Origin: Sciurus carolinensis
Lineage: Eukaryota; Chordata; Mammalia; Rodentia; Sciuridae
Length of the DNA: 64,000 bases
Reading direction: 5' to 3'
Assembly: GCF_902686445.1 (NCBI RefSeq)
Contig: NC_062213.1
Span: 139,646,491 to 139,710,490, forward strand
Below are positions 23,611 through 36,033 of the stretch, in pieces. The stretch's first letter is position 1. Each line of letters opens with the position of its first letter. The notes below the pieces were generated by a model. It saw only the letters and a program-made list of their open reading frames with translations, searched no databases and was not told where the DNA came from. Position numbers and translations under genes: made by a program.

Positions 23611-25954
23611 CTCCTGGGAGGAGGAGATATCTTTGACATCAGCTGTAATATACCTGAGGCTCCGCAGGTCTTGCATTTTTACCTGCACAACTGTATGCAT
23701 AAGTTTAAAATAGAGAGGAGTTAGCCTTAGCTTCTCCACATTTCCCTTATTCCTGTAGTTATCCATAGTAACCTTACCTGAAGTTTGTCTTTTTGTTCAA
23801 ACCCATAGAATATGAAAGGCAGCTAAAAAATGCCCTAAGAGATAAATCTCATTCAATTAATAAAAGACTGTTTACTTGGTGTATATAAAAAACATAGTAA
23901 AGATGTTTCCTGGCTTCAGAGTTCCTAGTAGACCAGGAAAATAAATGGAAATGAGATTGCCTATTATGCCACAATGCACATAGAAGACACTTTCTTGTTA
24001 ACAAGGAATTTTTATTTGCTATTCCTAGCAGCCATACTAGTGAAGAGACAGAAGATTGACAAGGTAACCAGGATGCTTGGATACTGGAGCTTACATCATC
24101 TCTACTGAGCAATGATGGACCCCTGCCAATTTGAGAATGTAGTAGCGCCATATGCACCTCATCATTTAGGATTACTCTAGCAATGTAAAGACATATGATT
24201 GAAATTCTGAGTCTTAGCAAACTCAATTAGAGAAGATTTTTATAAAGGATCAACATGAAGCGATATGTTCTATGATTGTGGAGAAAATTTTATAAAGAGG
24301 AATAAATTTGGAAAAGCATGTGGTATTTGGAAGGAACATAGCAGTCTCCTTTCCCTTGTTTTCCATAGTTTTAGTTTTGTGCAGTGAACAACACTTAGTA
24401 AATCTTCCATACTTTTTCACTGTAATATAAATGAATGTTCCTACATAGTTCATTTCTCAGCTCATTTTAATTAGAATCGGAATAGAAGAATGGGTATCTC
24501 GGGCTGTTAGTAATTTGATATAGAACTTTTCACCTTCAGGTCAGTGGTAAGTGAAACACATTTACATATTTTTAAGTGGATTTATTGCACTTGAAGGGAG
24601 CCCAGTTTTAATCCTTGACACAAGAACACTTTATTGCCAGAAAGGCCACAGGCGTTCAAACATTGATCAGGAAGTAACAGAGAAAAAGGTTTCAATTTCA
24701 ACTGCTTTTCAGTGTTTAGCGTCCCTTCCAAGATCTTCTTAAATTGTTTTAATTAATCCTAATTATGATTCTACTTTTAAAGACTGATATCTATCTGATG
24801 ACAAATTGGATATGGACCAATAAGCTAGACTTATTTTAATTTGGAATATGAGCTTTCCAGGGGCTTAAAAATAATTATCCATATCAAAAAAATCAAGGAA
24901 TCTACTACAGCACACACATTCTGCTAAGGGGAAAAGGAATCAGTAATAGAAACTATATTACAAAATTCAGTAATAGCAATATAACTTTTACAATTAGAAA
25001 ACAATAGCTGTAGTTACATTGATTTCGGTATCCAGGAAATTAGAAGTTGCTATTTCTGGATGTGTGTACCCACTTAACACCCCTAGAAATGACCATAATG
25101 GAATCAACCCTATCCAATTCCCCAGCCTCCAAGGCAACACATCCATGGCAACAACTAAGCATCATTACCATTTCTTAACTGTGAAAAAAAATAACCATTT
25201 CTTAACGTCCCTTAATAAAAACTTGGATTAGACGATACAAAAATTAAAAAAAAAAAATCTGTTGTATCATGATTGAATGTATAGATTATCTATCAGACTT
25301 ATTAATAGGAAATAGCCATATAATAATAAATACAATGCAATTCCTGTTTCTTGGCTTCAAGAACCCTGAATGCAGAATGCGGGAGAAGCACCTGCATGCA
25401 GATTACTTACTGGGAACATGAACACAAGGAACAGGAGTGAGAGACACTGAGATCCAACAGAGTAGGAGGGAAATCCAGAGGAAAAACTATTGCATCAGCC
25501 ACCGCCATAAGCAAGTGATTTCCATTCTGCCAGACTGCTAAGGATATTGATGAATGTGTCTCAGTACTGTTCGCCTGGAAGATAACAGGCTCCTGCTCTC
25601 TCATTGTCTACTTGCATCCATGACCTGAAGAGGGGTACCACACTACAGTGTCAGGGAGGCCTTGTGAGGCCTGAGGAGGACACTGAGGTTCACCTGCTGT
25701 ATGCCCAGTGAGGACCTTTGCTAGACTTGAGGATGCAGCAGAGACTGAAGGAAGAGCTGAGGCTGAGCCAACCTGAAGGATGAAGAAAAGGTTTATGACA
25801 TACTCTGCCCTGACAGTGCCTACTACTCAATGTCTCTTCCAGGGGAAGAGGAAAGGACATTAAAGACAAGAGAAATAAGATATCTTTAATGAAAGTTTAA
25901 AGAAGAATCCTTTTAGAATTATTCCATAGAGTGAATGGGGAGGTAGAGATGAAA
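23611..25954. other. Unique DNA, no gene seen
   Basis: 2.3 kb with no nameable repeat. The 125-codon minus-strand frame at 23849-24226 has no recognisable domain, no neighbour exon and no sign of being coding. A more GC-rich patch lies at 25380-25830. Confidence 0.5.
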
Positions 25955-26170
25955 TAGACATTGAGGTCAAACAAATTTTGATTTAAATGTGTTTCTAATT
26001 CTTATTCATTGTGTGGCCTAGGTGAGCATACCCAATTGGAAGTTTCTCATTAGTATGAAGGGGTGTGCTGTTTGACAAAATATTTTCTATCCCATGAATC
26101 GATTGTGAATGTTAAATGAGATGGTGTATGTATAACACCTCGTCCATGGTCTTGTATAAGTATTGCAGGA
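25955..26170 (+). mobile_element. MIR SINE
   Basis: Order TTGAGGTCAAACAAATTTTG, then TTATTCATTGTGTGGCCTAG, CAATTGGAAGTTTCTCATTA, then GTGAATGTTAAATGAGATGG and ATAACACC fits MIR well. Confidence 0.65.
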
Positions 26171-27289
26171 ACAAAAATTTATTAGCTACTATACAAAGTA
26201 ATGACTGAGAATCTTCTATTTTCTCATTTTCACCTATATTTATGCATCAAATGATGCCATGAAACATTAACACATCTGAAGATTAACACAGTGGGAATAT
26301 ATCTTTCCACTGTACCGAACACCAAAAAACTAGGGAAGGAATATTTTGTCTCGAGTCTTCTATCAGTCTTAAAAGTAGGAATTGTTTCAAACTATAATTT
26401 CAATTCACAAAGTTTCTTTAAGCTCTTCCTTATGAGAAGGAACAGCAATTGATTTTGTTTACTAATTCTTTAACTAAACTTTTTTAAAAATTTAAGAAAA
26501 AAATGATGTTTGGCTAAGCTATTTCTTGAAACATCAGTGACCCTGAATGCATGGTCTTCATAAGCTAAGAATTCCCCCAAGCTCAAATGAAGCACTGAGA
26601 TCTTAACCTACACAACAGAACAACAGGATCAGGCAAGTCACTGCACTGAGATACCACTTGGGGCCAGATTTTAATAGCTGACAACACATAATGGATTGAC
26701 AAAAGCAAAACATCATTAGCTTGAATCTACAAAGTCAACATTTCCATATGCAAATAGGAGTTAGCACATATGTGCCTGTGTGCAAGTCTCATTGCTTGTT
26801 TAGTTGTCTGTATGTCCTTTCAGTTGCTTTCCTTTGTCTCCTAAGATCCCAGTGGACAAGAACCACGTCTGGTAGCCCACTTAGCAAAACAATAGGTACA
26901 CAGATTGAGGCCTCACTAAATGCTTTTTTGTGGTAATGATGGTGATATTGTTGATTTTCTCTCTCACAGGAGTAAGATCTATAGAGTAATGTTGGCACCC
27001 AGGAGTAAAAGGGTAGTCATGAACAATATGTTTGAGCAGTGAGATATGAAAGTTACTCTATGTTTATATAACTGGGACAGACTGAACTGACCCTAAGGCT
27101 GTGATTTCTGGAAAGCACTTGTCCTTATTTTCTATGCATTAGCTGAGGTTCTTAATATTGATTCTTACAAAAAGATATTTCCTCCACTGCAAGCTAGATA
27201 ACTCTTTTACATTTATTCATAGAATGATAAAGCTGTGAAATTTTACTTTTTCCTGTAAATCTGCTAGAATCAGTGATGTAAAATAATTA
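26171..27289. other. No recognised feature
   Basis: Unique sequence with no gene, RNA or repeat signal that I can support. Confidence 0.5.
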
Positions 27290-27440
27290 TAGGAATACAC
27301 TGCCTAATTCTGGACCTTGGGAAACTGAGTCAACCTCTCTGGCATTAAGTTTTTCTTGAGTAATTATAACCTACCTTACAGATGTGTGTGGATAAGATCA
27401 GATCAACAAGATATCAAGTGCTATAAAAACTTAGAATATT
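27290..27440 (+). mobile_element. MIR SINE fragment
   Basis: TTCTGGACCTTGGGAAACTG, then TCAACCTCTCTGGCATTAAG, then ACCTTACAGATGTGTGTGGA and AGTGCTATAAAAAC correspond to the MIR 3' half. Confidence 0.55.
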
Positions 27441-29934
27441 GTTATCCCCCAAAATGTATCCTTTGAGTTGAGCTCAGGTGACTTTAGGAAGCAGCAAATT
27501 ACACTACTTTCATTATAAAAGTATAACCTTGGATTTATTGTTTCTTGTGCCTGTGTGAGCCCTCCACGAGGCTCTGCAACCTCTTGAGATTCCTTTTTAC
27601 TCTCTTTCTCCATGTTTCCCAATAATCTATCCTTTCTTGACTTGTATTTCCTTTGCAGTTGTGTATACAAATGTTGTGCGTTAAGATCAAGGGATAGACA
27701 CCTGGTTTGCTGCTCCGAGTTCTATCACTCATTCTCATAAAGATTTGGCTTTGGGCGCTGCAGCTGGCATTCTCTCCATTCTTTTCCTTTCTCCTGAACA
27801 GTTACATAGGAAAGAATAATGAAGGCTTAAACTCTCCAATCCAGCTTCCTATCTACCTCTCATCCTCCTGTTACCAAAGGGGAAACACATGTTTTTCAAA
27901 CTCAATTTTTGCTGATGAAAATTTTGTTCAATTTCACAGCTTGACTTCAGAATTTTCCCAAGTGATGGTAAATTCCATTCCCTTGCCAAACAAGGAAATA
28001 ATCTACAAGCATGTTTAGAAGGAAAACTAGAAATTCCCCTCAAGCTTTAGCATCAGATAAATACAAGAAAAGAAAGAATTTGTTATGCCAGCCTCTCTGT
28101 CTTTCAAGATACTAACATGCTTAAAGATTGTAAATTTGGGGAGAATATTTAACCTGGGTCGATGGAATATATTATTACTAAAATGTAAGCTTTGACCTAC
28201 AGGTATTTATAGCAACGGCAGTTATTTGAATGCTGAAAAGACAAAGAAGCAAAGCTTGCATGTTGCTTGGGGTTGAATGTATATTTGTTGAGTCAATTAT
28301 ACTTGGAGAGAGTGTTCAACTAGATTTTTTTCCTCTGATGTTATTATTGTATTATTTTGCTTAAAAAGTTGTTTTGCAAGAACTTATCTCTCCTTGTAAA
28401 AGTATTTCTTTTATTTCCTTGATGGTTACCTAATGTACTATAATTCCAAGTTCCTTTCTTTCCTTAGTTCACCACAGCCCAGATAAAAACCCTTCCTATA
28501 GGTCACTTTTGTTAAAGGTGTCATAAAAATAAATGACTTGTAACAGGTAGGGAAAACATGAATCAGGAGAGGTGGAATAGAATCTTATTTCCCAGCAGTG
28601 CCACAGGAAGCCTTCATTTTTTTTTTTTTTTTTAACTCAGTTCCAGCTAAGTAAACCTTCCTGCTTCCACTGGGTACCCCACGCACACCCCATCCAGCCC
28701 CAGCCACCTTGCCTGGGTGTGAAGGGTTAGTACTAAAATGACAAAAGGCAGGAGAACTTTTCCCCCTGGAAAGGGTTTTGGAAGTGAGCTAGTTTATTTA
28801 ATCCCCAGGCAAACCTGTAGTCAAGCTAATCAGAATGAAAGAAACAGCTTCCTACATATGAGCTGGGACTGTGAGAAATTGTTTTTCAGGGTGTTTTATA
28901 GCCAAACCCCTTCAAGGGTATGGAAGAGCTCTCCAACCAGGGGCACAACTATTCAAGGAGAGCTTGTTTGTTTTATGGTTATTTTTATCCCACAATAAAC
29001 AGCTTAAATTTGCAGACTATACTTTTTGACTATAAAGTGGGTTATTTCTCAAGATGTTGGTGCTTTCCCATAACAGATGGAATAAATAGAAGAAAATGCT
29101 GAGAATACACCACTGAAATTCTGATTTATTCAATCATTAACGAAAAGAAGTGCAATTTCAATGGTAATAGAATGAAAACCCAACTGTTTCTGCTTTCCTT
29201 CTGAAAACTTGTTTTCTATGGAGAACGCCGCTCTTAGGCAAACACCTATTTAAACCTCGGCAATGTATAATCTTAACTTCAGGCAGCATGGTTGCATGGG
29301 TTTGGTAATTTGTAATACCTCTGCAACTAGGGATGAAATATTAACTTTCAATAATATAAGCAGTATCTGCAGTACAAATACTGGGAGAAAAAGTTACATT
29401 ATCTCCAGGAAAGATTTAAAACACTTTGCAACTTGGCTTTCAATGCTTCTCAAGGCAGTTGCTTTGCAGCTTGTTAGAGGAAACACAGTCCATGCATAAC
29501 CTTTGAAGGCTTGGCACTAAGTAGACAACCAATCAATTCAGTGTGTCTTTCTCAGGACACAATTAAGAAGGAGGGAAACAAAAGACATTTTGGTGCAACA
29601 ATGCTTAAAATAATATCAGGGAGGCCACTTCCCTTTGGAAACCACACTAAATACTTCTTGAAACCAGTGTTTGAATATAATAAAGCCAAATAAAACATTG
29701 CTATAAGTTATAAGAAAAGCAGAGAAGCTAATTTTTTTTAAAAACCCATGATACCTACGTACATGTAAGAAGTTCATGAAATACACGTGTGGCAGCTCCA
29801 TGCACACTCAGTATTTCTAAGAAGGTGAGACATTTATCTCTTTTGTTACATATTACAGTAAACCTGTAGATTTCAACACATATGTTCTTGAACTTTCCTA
29901 AGAATTTGAAGTCCTTGAACTGAGTGAACTAACA
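27441..29934. other. Unique, repeat-poor DNA, no gene seen
   Basis: 2.5 kb with no interspersed repeat recognised apart from a T18 run near 28617. Positions 28730-29110 have balanced composition and look less decayed than the surroundings (see findings). Open frames are short and unlike known proteins. Confidence 0.5.
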
Positions 29935-30060
29935 ATTCATCAGATGTGAAGCCTGGAGTCAGATTCTGCTGTTAACCCATGGTGTGACCTTGGCTAACTC
30001 ATTTTTTTCACCTACAAAGATTTCTTTTTGTGTGTAAAATTTGGAAATTGAACATCTGAA
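29935..30060 (+). mobile_element. MIR SINE fragment
   Basis: CTGGAGTCAGATTCTGCTG, then TGTGACCTTGGCTAACTCAT, then TTCACCTACAAAGATTTC is the tRNA-like plus core order of MIR. Confidence 0.6.
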
Positions 30061-30338
30061 TGATTTCTAAGCAAGTAAATTTCAATCCTAAAATTCCACA
30101 ATTTTAAGTTTTCATTTGTTTTCAATTATTTTCTTCTTTAAAGTCCATTATTAATAAAAAGAAATCAACATAGAATTATGTTTATAAGATATGACCATCT
30201 GTATCTAGCTAAAGAAAGATGTTTGTGATAGAAACACTTCGGTTTTTTATTATCTTTAGTTTATATCAGATGAAAAGTTCTCCAATAGCAAGATGGTAAT
30301 CTATTAAGCCTAATATGAAAATTAAATTAAACCATTTT

Positions 30339-30468
30339 TTTGTTTGTTTGATTTTTGGAATTGCGTTGTTTGTTGGCTTTGGAGTCAGGGTCTCACCATG
30401 TTGCCCAGGCTGGTCTTGAATTCCTGGACTCAAGTGATCCTCCCACCTCAGTCTCCAAGTAGCTGGGC
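30339..30468 (-). mobile_element. Free-standing 7SL-type (B1/Alu-like) SINE, minus strand
   Basis: From a T-rich tail it reads GTCAGGGTCTCACCATGTTG, CCCAGGCTGGTCTTGAATTC, CAAGTGATCCTCCCACCTCA and AAGTAGCTGGG, the reverse of a 7SL-derived monomer. No ID part is attached, unlike the composite SINEs here. It is flanked by AATTAAACCATTTT (30325-30338) and AATTAAACAATTTT (30469-30482), a 14-bp target duplication with one mismatch. Confidence 0.85.
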
Positions 30469-30482
30469 AATTAAACAATTTT

Positions 30483-32626
30483 ATAGGAGATTGCATTTAT
30501 TAGACTCCTCTCTCTCTTTCTGTCTCTCTCATTTCTGTTTTCTCTTTTATCTTTAACTTAGTTTAATTCTAGACATTTTAGACATAGAATGGATTCTCAT
30601 GGTGGTCTTCCCAAGAGTTTAAACAAGGCTATGTATACAGTCTGGTTAAACATTTTAAATCTATGTGTTCTGAAAGTGGATGTGGTTTTTTTTGCCCTAA
30701 TAATGTCCATTGCAAAAACATTATTGCTCAAACCAGCAAGGTCTTTTAAAGTGTGCTGCTCGTTTCCTTTTTCAATCCACGGAATAGCTGCAGTTATTTT
30801 TAAACCTCTTTAGTTCCCTAAGCACACACAGTATCATGCCTATGGCTTAATGCAGGTGTATGTTTGTTGGGGTTTGTTTACAATGGCCGGACTTGTAAAA
30901 GCCCCGTATTATGAATAAACCAGTGCCTGAAATGAAGTGGAACCTTGATTTATTTGGGTAGGACTGTTTTCCAGTGCTGCAAATCATATTTTGGTGTTCA
31001 TTTACCTTTGCATTCTTTTCGAGCCACCGGCACTGAGGCTGACGAATGAGAATCAAATGAAGTGTGCTAAGTGCTTCTGCTGGAGGGTTTCATCTCCCCA
31101 CATGCCGGGGTGTGATTTATCTCTGCAATACATCACCCAACTTATTCTCCTTTACTTATTTTATTTAGTGTTGTCACAAATAATATCAATTGGCCATTGA
31201 CTACGAACCCTAAACAGTAGTAAATTAATGAAATAAGCTACATCTACAGAACTCATCTGTCCCCAATTTGATTAGAGCCACTTTGGTTGCACCAAGCCAT
31301 TTACTATAGATGAACCTCATTTATTAGACAAGCAGCTTCATGAGTTCTTTGTAAATTGTTATGCATAGTATTTGCAGTGATTTTAATGAAACACTTAAAA
31401 CTGACTCTTTTATATCTCAATCACTAAGAGTATTTTATGCTTGTGGAATAGGCATTTTCAGTCATCCTGTGACTTTAGTCTAAACAACTCCATGTGAAGC
31501 AGTTGTGCGTTGATGGAAGTGGGTGTTGTTTGGGGGAAGACAATAGAGACAGGGAAGGGACACAGGGTTTATGCCCTGTCAGGGATTCTTGGTAAGGTGA
31601 TGCATGAGCCATGTTTAAGGTTACCTCCCAGCTCTGCCCACCATTCTCACTCCTGCTAGCAGGTCAATAAGCATTTCAGACCACAAGAATGCAGAATTCC
31701 AAATGGTCTATTTGCCTCACAGTTTGAAAAGGCAGGTTTCACAAAAGGAATGACTTTATAAAAACAATGTGAACCATTCAAACACACAATGTCAATGTTT
31801 CTTTGTAGTGACTCTAATAAACATAGGGAGGCCAAACATGTCCCTGTCCTTACTGCGAGGCAAATAAAAATTATAAATCAAAAGTGGGAAACATAAATGA
31901 GTTCAATAAGGAACAAGAAGACCACCTCTAGGCACTGAGGAAACTGCTACAAAGGTGGGGTCAGGGGGTGAGGAGTGCAAGGTGGAACACGTACCCAGAG
32001 GCGAGCCAGAGTGAGGCGGGCTAATCGAACAACTGCAGTGAAAGGCAGAAGAGCAATGTGGGGGGACAGAAAATCATGGCAGATGAGATAAGAACATTCC
32101 TGGGAAGTACTGGCATGAAACAAATGCAGAATAAAAATTGGAAACATTTGTAAGGGCTTTCTCCCAAACATAAATGAAGGTGGGTGGTGGTGATGCAGCA
32201 CAGAATCCTTCTCCCATTTCTTTGCAAAGGACACATGCCCTCCTCAAGCATCCACTACAGTCTTTTTCTATTAAATAACTGTAAGAAAAATCACACAAGC
32301 AACACTTAGCATAAAAGGTAAAAGCATATTCAGTATCCCTGTTTAACTAGAGAATTCAATGCATGCCACCACCTCAAACCCTACTATTTTCAAAGAAATA
32401 TATAGTCTTAGATTACTAGAGCTTACAAACTGGAAATGAGAGAACTTAGACATCCCTGTCCCAAAGGTTCTTAATGAATTTTCTCAAGGATATGGAAAAA
32501 AAAATTTCCACTTATTGTTAATTGAAATTCAATTCACTAGTATTTTTTTATTTTTTTATTTTAAAAGAAAGCAAACATGTCCACTGAAACAATCTCCTAG
32601 TTAAGAGGGAACATAGAAGAAAGGAG
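30483..32626. other. 2.1 kb repeat-free DNA, possible conserved non-coding segment
   Basis: No interspersed repeat is recognised. Positions 30590-31250 contain TGTTTACAATGG at 30875-30886, which joins a forkhead-type TGTTTAC and a SOX-type ACAATGG, plus a TTTGCAT and further CCATTG motifs. Motif matches alone are weak evidence. Open frames are short and not exon-like. Confidence 0.4.
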
Positions 32627-32692
32627 AAAGGAAAGGAAAGCAGTTAGGAAGGAAGGAAGGAAGGAAGGAAGGAAGGAAGGAAGGAAGGAAGG
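32627..32692. repeat. (GGAA)n microsatellite
   Basis: A GGAA tetranucleotide run, near perfect from 32646 to 32691, preceded by imperfect AAAGGA units. GGAA runs can bind ETS-type factors; no use is shown here. Confidence 0.95.
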
Positions 32693-32720
32693 GAGAAAAT
32701 AGAAAGTCTTGCTGTTCTTT

Positions 32721-33262
32721 TGAAGCCAGAATTAAGGACAGGTAGTTAGTGTAGAAATAGGAAATCGGGTCAATTCGAGGAAATGAAGCCATGAAGCCAT
32801 CTGCCTTTGGAAGTTGGAGACTGCCCCTGGAAGAATGGAATGTCAAAGATCTCCGGAGCCCATTGATTACCAAATTTACCTGCCTTTATCAAGGGCTGCA
32901 AACAAGGAGCTGCTAATTAATGCCCCCTGGGCCCTTATCTGCCTGAATCACCTTGACCCTCCCCCTGCCCATGGCTTCTCACTTAATGCAAAACCAGGCC
33001 TAGTCACGAAGGCAGGAAGGAGAGATAAGGGGGGAAAGAACTGGAGAACAAAAGAGACTTTTAACCTATAAAAGATGCAGGGTGTGCTCACTTCTTGAGA
33101 CTTTAGAACATCAGCCATGGCCCCCTTCTCCCTGCCGGGAGAAGTCTGTATTATTACCTTTAAATAAAACCTGCTTAATATGCTTGCCTTGGCGTGCTTC
33201 TCTAGTGCTTAATCTTCAACATTAGAAGAAGCAGAACTCGTCACCGGTAAACGGCGGTATCA
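32721..33262 (+). mobile_element. Solo ERV1-like retroviral LTR
   Basis: A 542-bp segment starting TGAAGCC and ending GGTATCA, flanked by CTTT (32717-32720) and CTTT (33263-33266), the 4-bp duplication usual for class I elements. A TATA box (TATAAAAG, 33067-33074) and an AATAAA signal (33163-33168) followed by a GT/T-rich stretch give the U3-R-U5 order. There is no primer-binding site, gag, pol or env sequence beside it, so it is a solo LTR. Family not named. Confidence 0.75.
33067..33074 (+). promoter_or_regulatory. TATA box of the ERV1-like LTR
   Basis: TATAAAAG about 90 bp upstream of the AATAAA signal. It suggests transcription starts near 33095-33100 if the LTR is active. Confidence 0.65.
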
Positions 33263-33380
33263 CTTTCGTGTATACGTTCTTATTACTGAGTGACTCCTGC
33301 ACTATGTTGTATAAGTATAATGTAACATTTAGCCTGAGAAAAAGACAGTTGAAAAATACTGGATAAAATACATCCAGGTT

Positions 33381-33470
33381 GGGGGCTGGGGAGATAGCTC
33401 AGTTGGTAGAGTGCTTGCCTTGCAAGCACAAGGCCGTGGGTTCGATCCCCAGCACCCAAAAAAAAAAAAA
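33381..33470 (+). mobile_element. Young ID SINE (tRNA-Ala derived)
   Basis: A 75-bp ID body: GGGGGCTGGGGAGATAGCTC, an A box (TAGCTCAGTTGG, 33395-33406), a perfect B box (GGTTCGATCC, 33439-33448) and an A tail. It lies in a perfect 16-bp target duplication, AAAATACATCCAGGTT (33365-33380 and 33468-33483). The intact boxes and duplication point to a recent insertion. Confidence 0.95.
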
Positions 33471-33483
33471 ATACATCCAGGTT

Positions 33484-34754
33484 TAAATGCCCCAAAGTGA
33501 GTTTCCTGATAAAATGATTTGGTCAAAAATGCTTGGGAAAGATCTGCAACTCTCAGTATTGCTCTGACATTCACAGTGCTCATAATAGAGGTTCTGAGCA
33601 GTCCTAAGTAAGTCTTAGAGATTGTTTTAATTTGCATTTAAAAAACACAGTAGACTAGGGTAACTTTTCCCCACACATAATTCCTACTAATAGTCTATGG
33701 CAACAGTGTTCCACGGAACATAGTTTGGAAAATGCTGCTCTTGACACTTCTGCAGAACTCACCCACAAAATCTAACTCTTTTAGAGATTTTAAATAGGAA
33801 AACATGCCTGTGGGTAGAACTACCCTCAAGAAGAGCAAAGTTTATCAAGGGAATTCTTGACTCTGAAATCTTCAGATGTGACTGATGAGTGAGTGAAAAT
33901 TTCATTTTGAGAGTTTCCAAACTTCAGATTATTTTTCCCCATAACTGAACTTGGAATTGCAAGCTCAATTTTTAGAATTCAGTGGCAGTGTACCGAAAGA
34001 AAATGAAAAAGAAGCCCTGCAGATTAGGATACTCACATATCCACATTTGTTTCCCGTTTTTAAAAACTAGTTGTGACTGAAGCCCACTTATGACAATTTC
34101 AGTTCCTGCATAGAAACTCCCTTTGTTATCTGATATTCTCATCCTCTATACCAAACTGCTGAAATCTCTCTCTCTCTCAAATTAGCAACAATACCCTTCT
34201 GATGATGTCTCAGATTCATTTCCCTTGATCTCTCTGGGGCTCAATACTGTTGACTCCTGGATATGTTCTTGTCCTAGTTCTCTCTTCCATGTCACCCTAA
34301 TTCTCCCACCTGTTCAATGACTCTTCTGGTCACAACTTCCTGATCCAGTGTCCTCACTGTTCCTCTCATGTGCAAAATCCAGAATCTGATCAGGTGTTTG
34401 TTTCACTCAATATCTGTTCTTAGGCTCTGAATTTTAGTTATCATGTCCAAAAATATGCCTGTCTAATAGGTGTATCACTGTAGCACAGAGGTACCTTTGC
34501 ATTTCCACTTATACTAGAATATTTTCTCTCAAATAACCTTTTGATATGTGCAGTTTAATAAATTACTGTCTATCCTACACCAAGTCCATTTAATAATAAA
34601 CTTCCTTCTCTATAGAGCAATACCATTTTTCACTTTAAATATTTTAAAATACTTTTTAATGTCACTTAAGAAAAACTCAAAATCTAAGTTTCCCCAGTGT
34701 TGTGAGTATACTTACTTTCCTTCCACTTGATCTTGAAATTCTATACATCATATC
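33484..34754. other. Unique DNA, no gene seen
   Basis: 1.3 kb with no repeat or coding signal that I can support. Positions 34150-34420 are CT-rich and could be an old LINE piece, but I cannot place it. Confidence 0.5.
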
Positions 34755-35130
34755 AGCCACTTATTAATTCCTTACATCTGCCACTACATTGCAGGTACTA
34801 TAGAAACAAAGTAAATTGACCTTTGAGAACCTCCTCATATAACCCAAGAAGTAGGATTATGAACCCAAAATTGAAATAAGATTAGGATAAATTTCATGCT
34901 CTAAGTACAAGGTGCATAAGTAGTTATGGAAGGAAAAAAGAGGGACACCAGAGAAGTCTGAGGCAAGTCAACATTAGGAAAGTCTTCATGGAATAGGCAA
35001 CGTTTGAGATGAGTCTTGAAGGGTAGGCTGAGTATCATCTGGGGCAAAATGATATTTCAGGCTATAAATGTTTATAAGTTACTCAGTATATAAATGTTTA
35101 TAATATTTAAAAGAATGGCGGAATTTTGAT
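34755..35130 (-). mobile_element. L2 LINE fragment, minus strand
   Basis: Reverse L2 3' order: a GCAGGTACTATAGAAAC segment, then AGTCTTCATGGAATAGGCAA, then GTTTGAGATGAGTCTTGAAG, which match the L2 tail read backwards. Confidence 0.5.
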
Positions 35131-36033
35131 ATGCCTCAAGGCAGGGTTTATGAAACTCGTCAAAGTTTGGAGGAAATGTTGGAAAATGAGACTAAAAAAA
35201 AATTATATATGGAACCTGACTTATTATGATTCTTGAATAAATTGCTCAGAAATTCCAACTTAATTCTGAAGGTTGGGAGGATTACCAGAACTTAAGCAAA
35301 ATAGTGCATAATCGCATCTATAAACTGGAATTACGATCACACTGATGCTAAAGAGGAAGGAAAAGAGAAGACGAGGTAAAAGACATGGCAACAGTCTGCT
35401 CCCTAGGTTTTCTGACTCCAAGTTTTCCTGTATTTAGTTCTAGTGGTCCTGGGTAACTTTTTTATACTTTATAGCACAAAATCAATTAAAAACATTTCAG
35501 CAACTATGTTTTTTCTTTTTGCACCAAAATCAAACCTTTCTGCCTTCTGGTTACCTTCATATTTACTGAAGAATATGTAACCCCATATACACATGAAACA
35601 CTTTAATAAAACAACTTAAGCAAATGGTTTTATAACAATGTCTGATGGAGCAATATATGTGATGAAATTAAAGCAGAATAAAAGCATGGAGTGCAATCAA
35701 CAGGCAATCCTAGTGGAGCGAGGATGGAAGGCCAAGCTGCCAGTCTCTAGTCCTTCTGGGACTCCTATTATGTCTTTCTCAGGCACACCTTCACTCCTGA
35801 CTTTTGAAACCTGCAACAATCTCTCCTACCGCAACCAGTCTAATGTAACTCAAGTCTCATCAACATCAAATCTATGTCCTAATCAGACATGTCTACTGAC
35901 CATCACTTAAAGTGTCCTCACAGTGTGTTGGCTCTTTGGCTCATACTGTTTCTTTATCATGTGCACATGCACGTAGGCATGCACACCCTTTTCACTTTAA
36001 CTTAGTTTCAAATTATTCCTTGAAGCATTACCT
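35131..36033. other. No recognised feature
   Basis: Unique sequence. The 90-codon frame at 35638-35910 has no recognisable domain. Confidence 0.5.

Noticed and set aside
23849..24226. 125-codon minus-strand frame
   Set aside because: No domain, no splice context and no family resemblance. Length alone is not evidence in 64 kb of six-frame translation.
32627..32692. CRISPR-like array
   Set aside because: It is a GGAA microsatellite. There are no spacers, and the host is a mammal.
32814..33071. 85-codon frame near 33 kb
   Set aside because: It lies wholly inside the solo LTR and has no retroviral protein features.
33381..33470. Functional tRNA-Ala gene
   Set aside because: It has A and B boxes but not a full tRNA fold, and it has an A tail and target duplication. 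It is an ID SINE.
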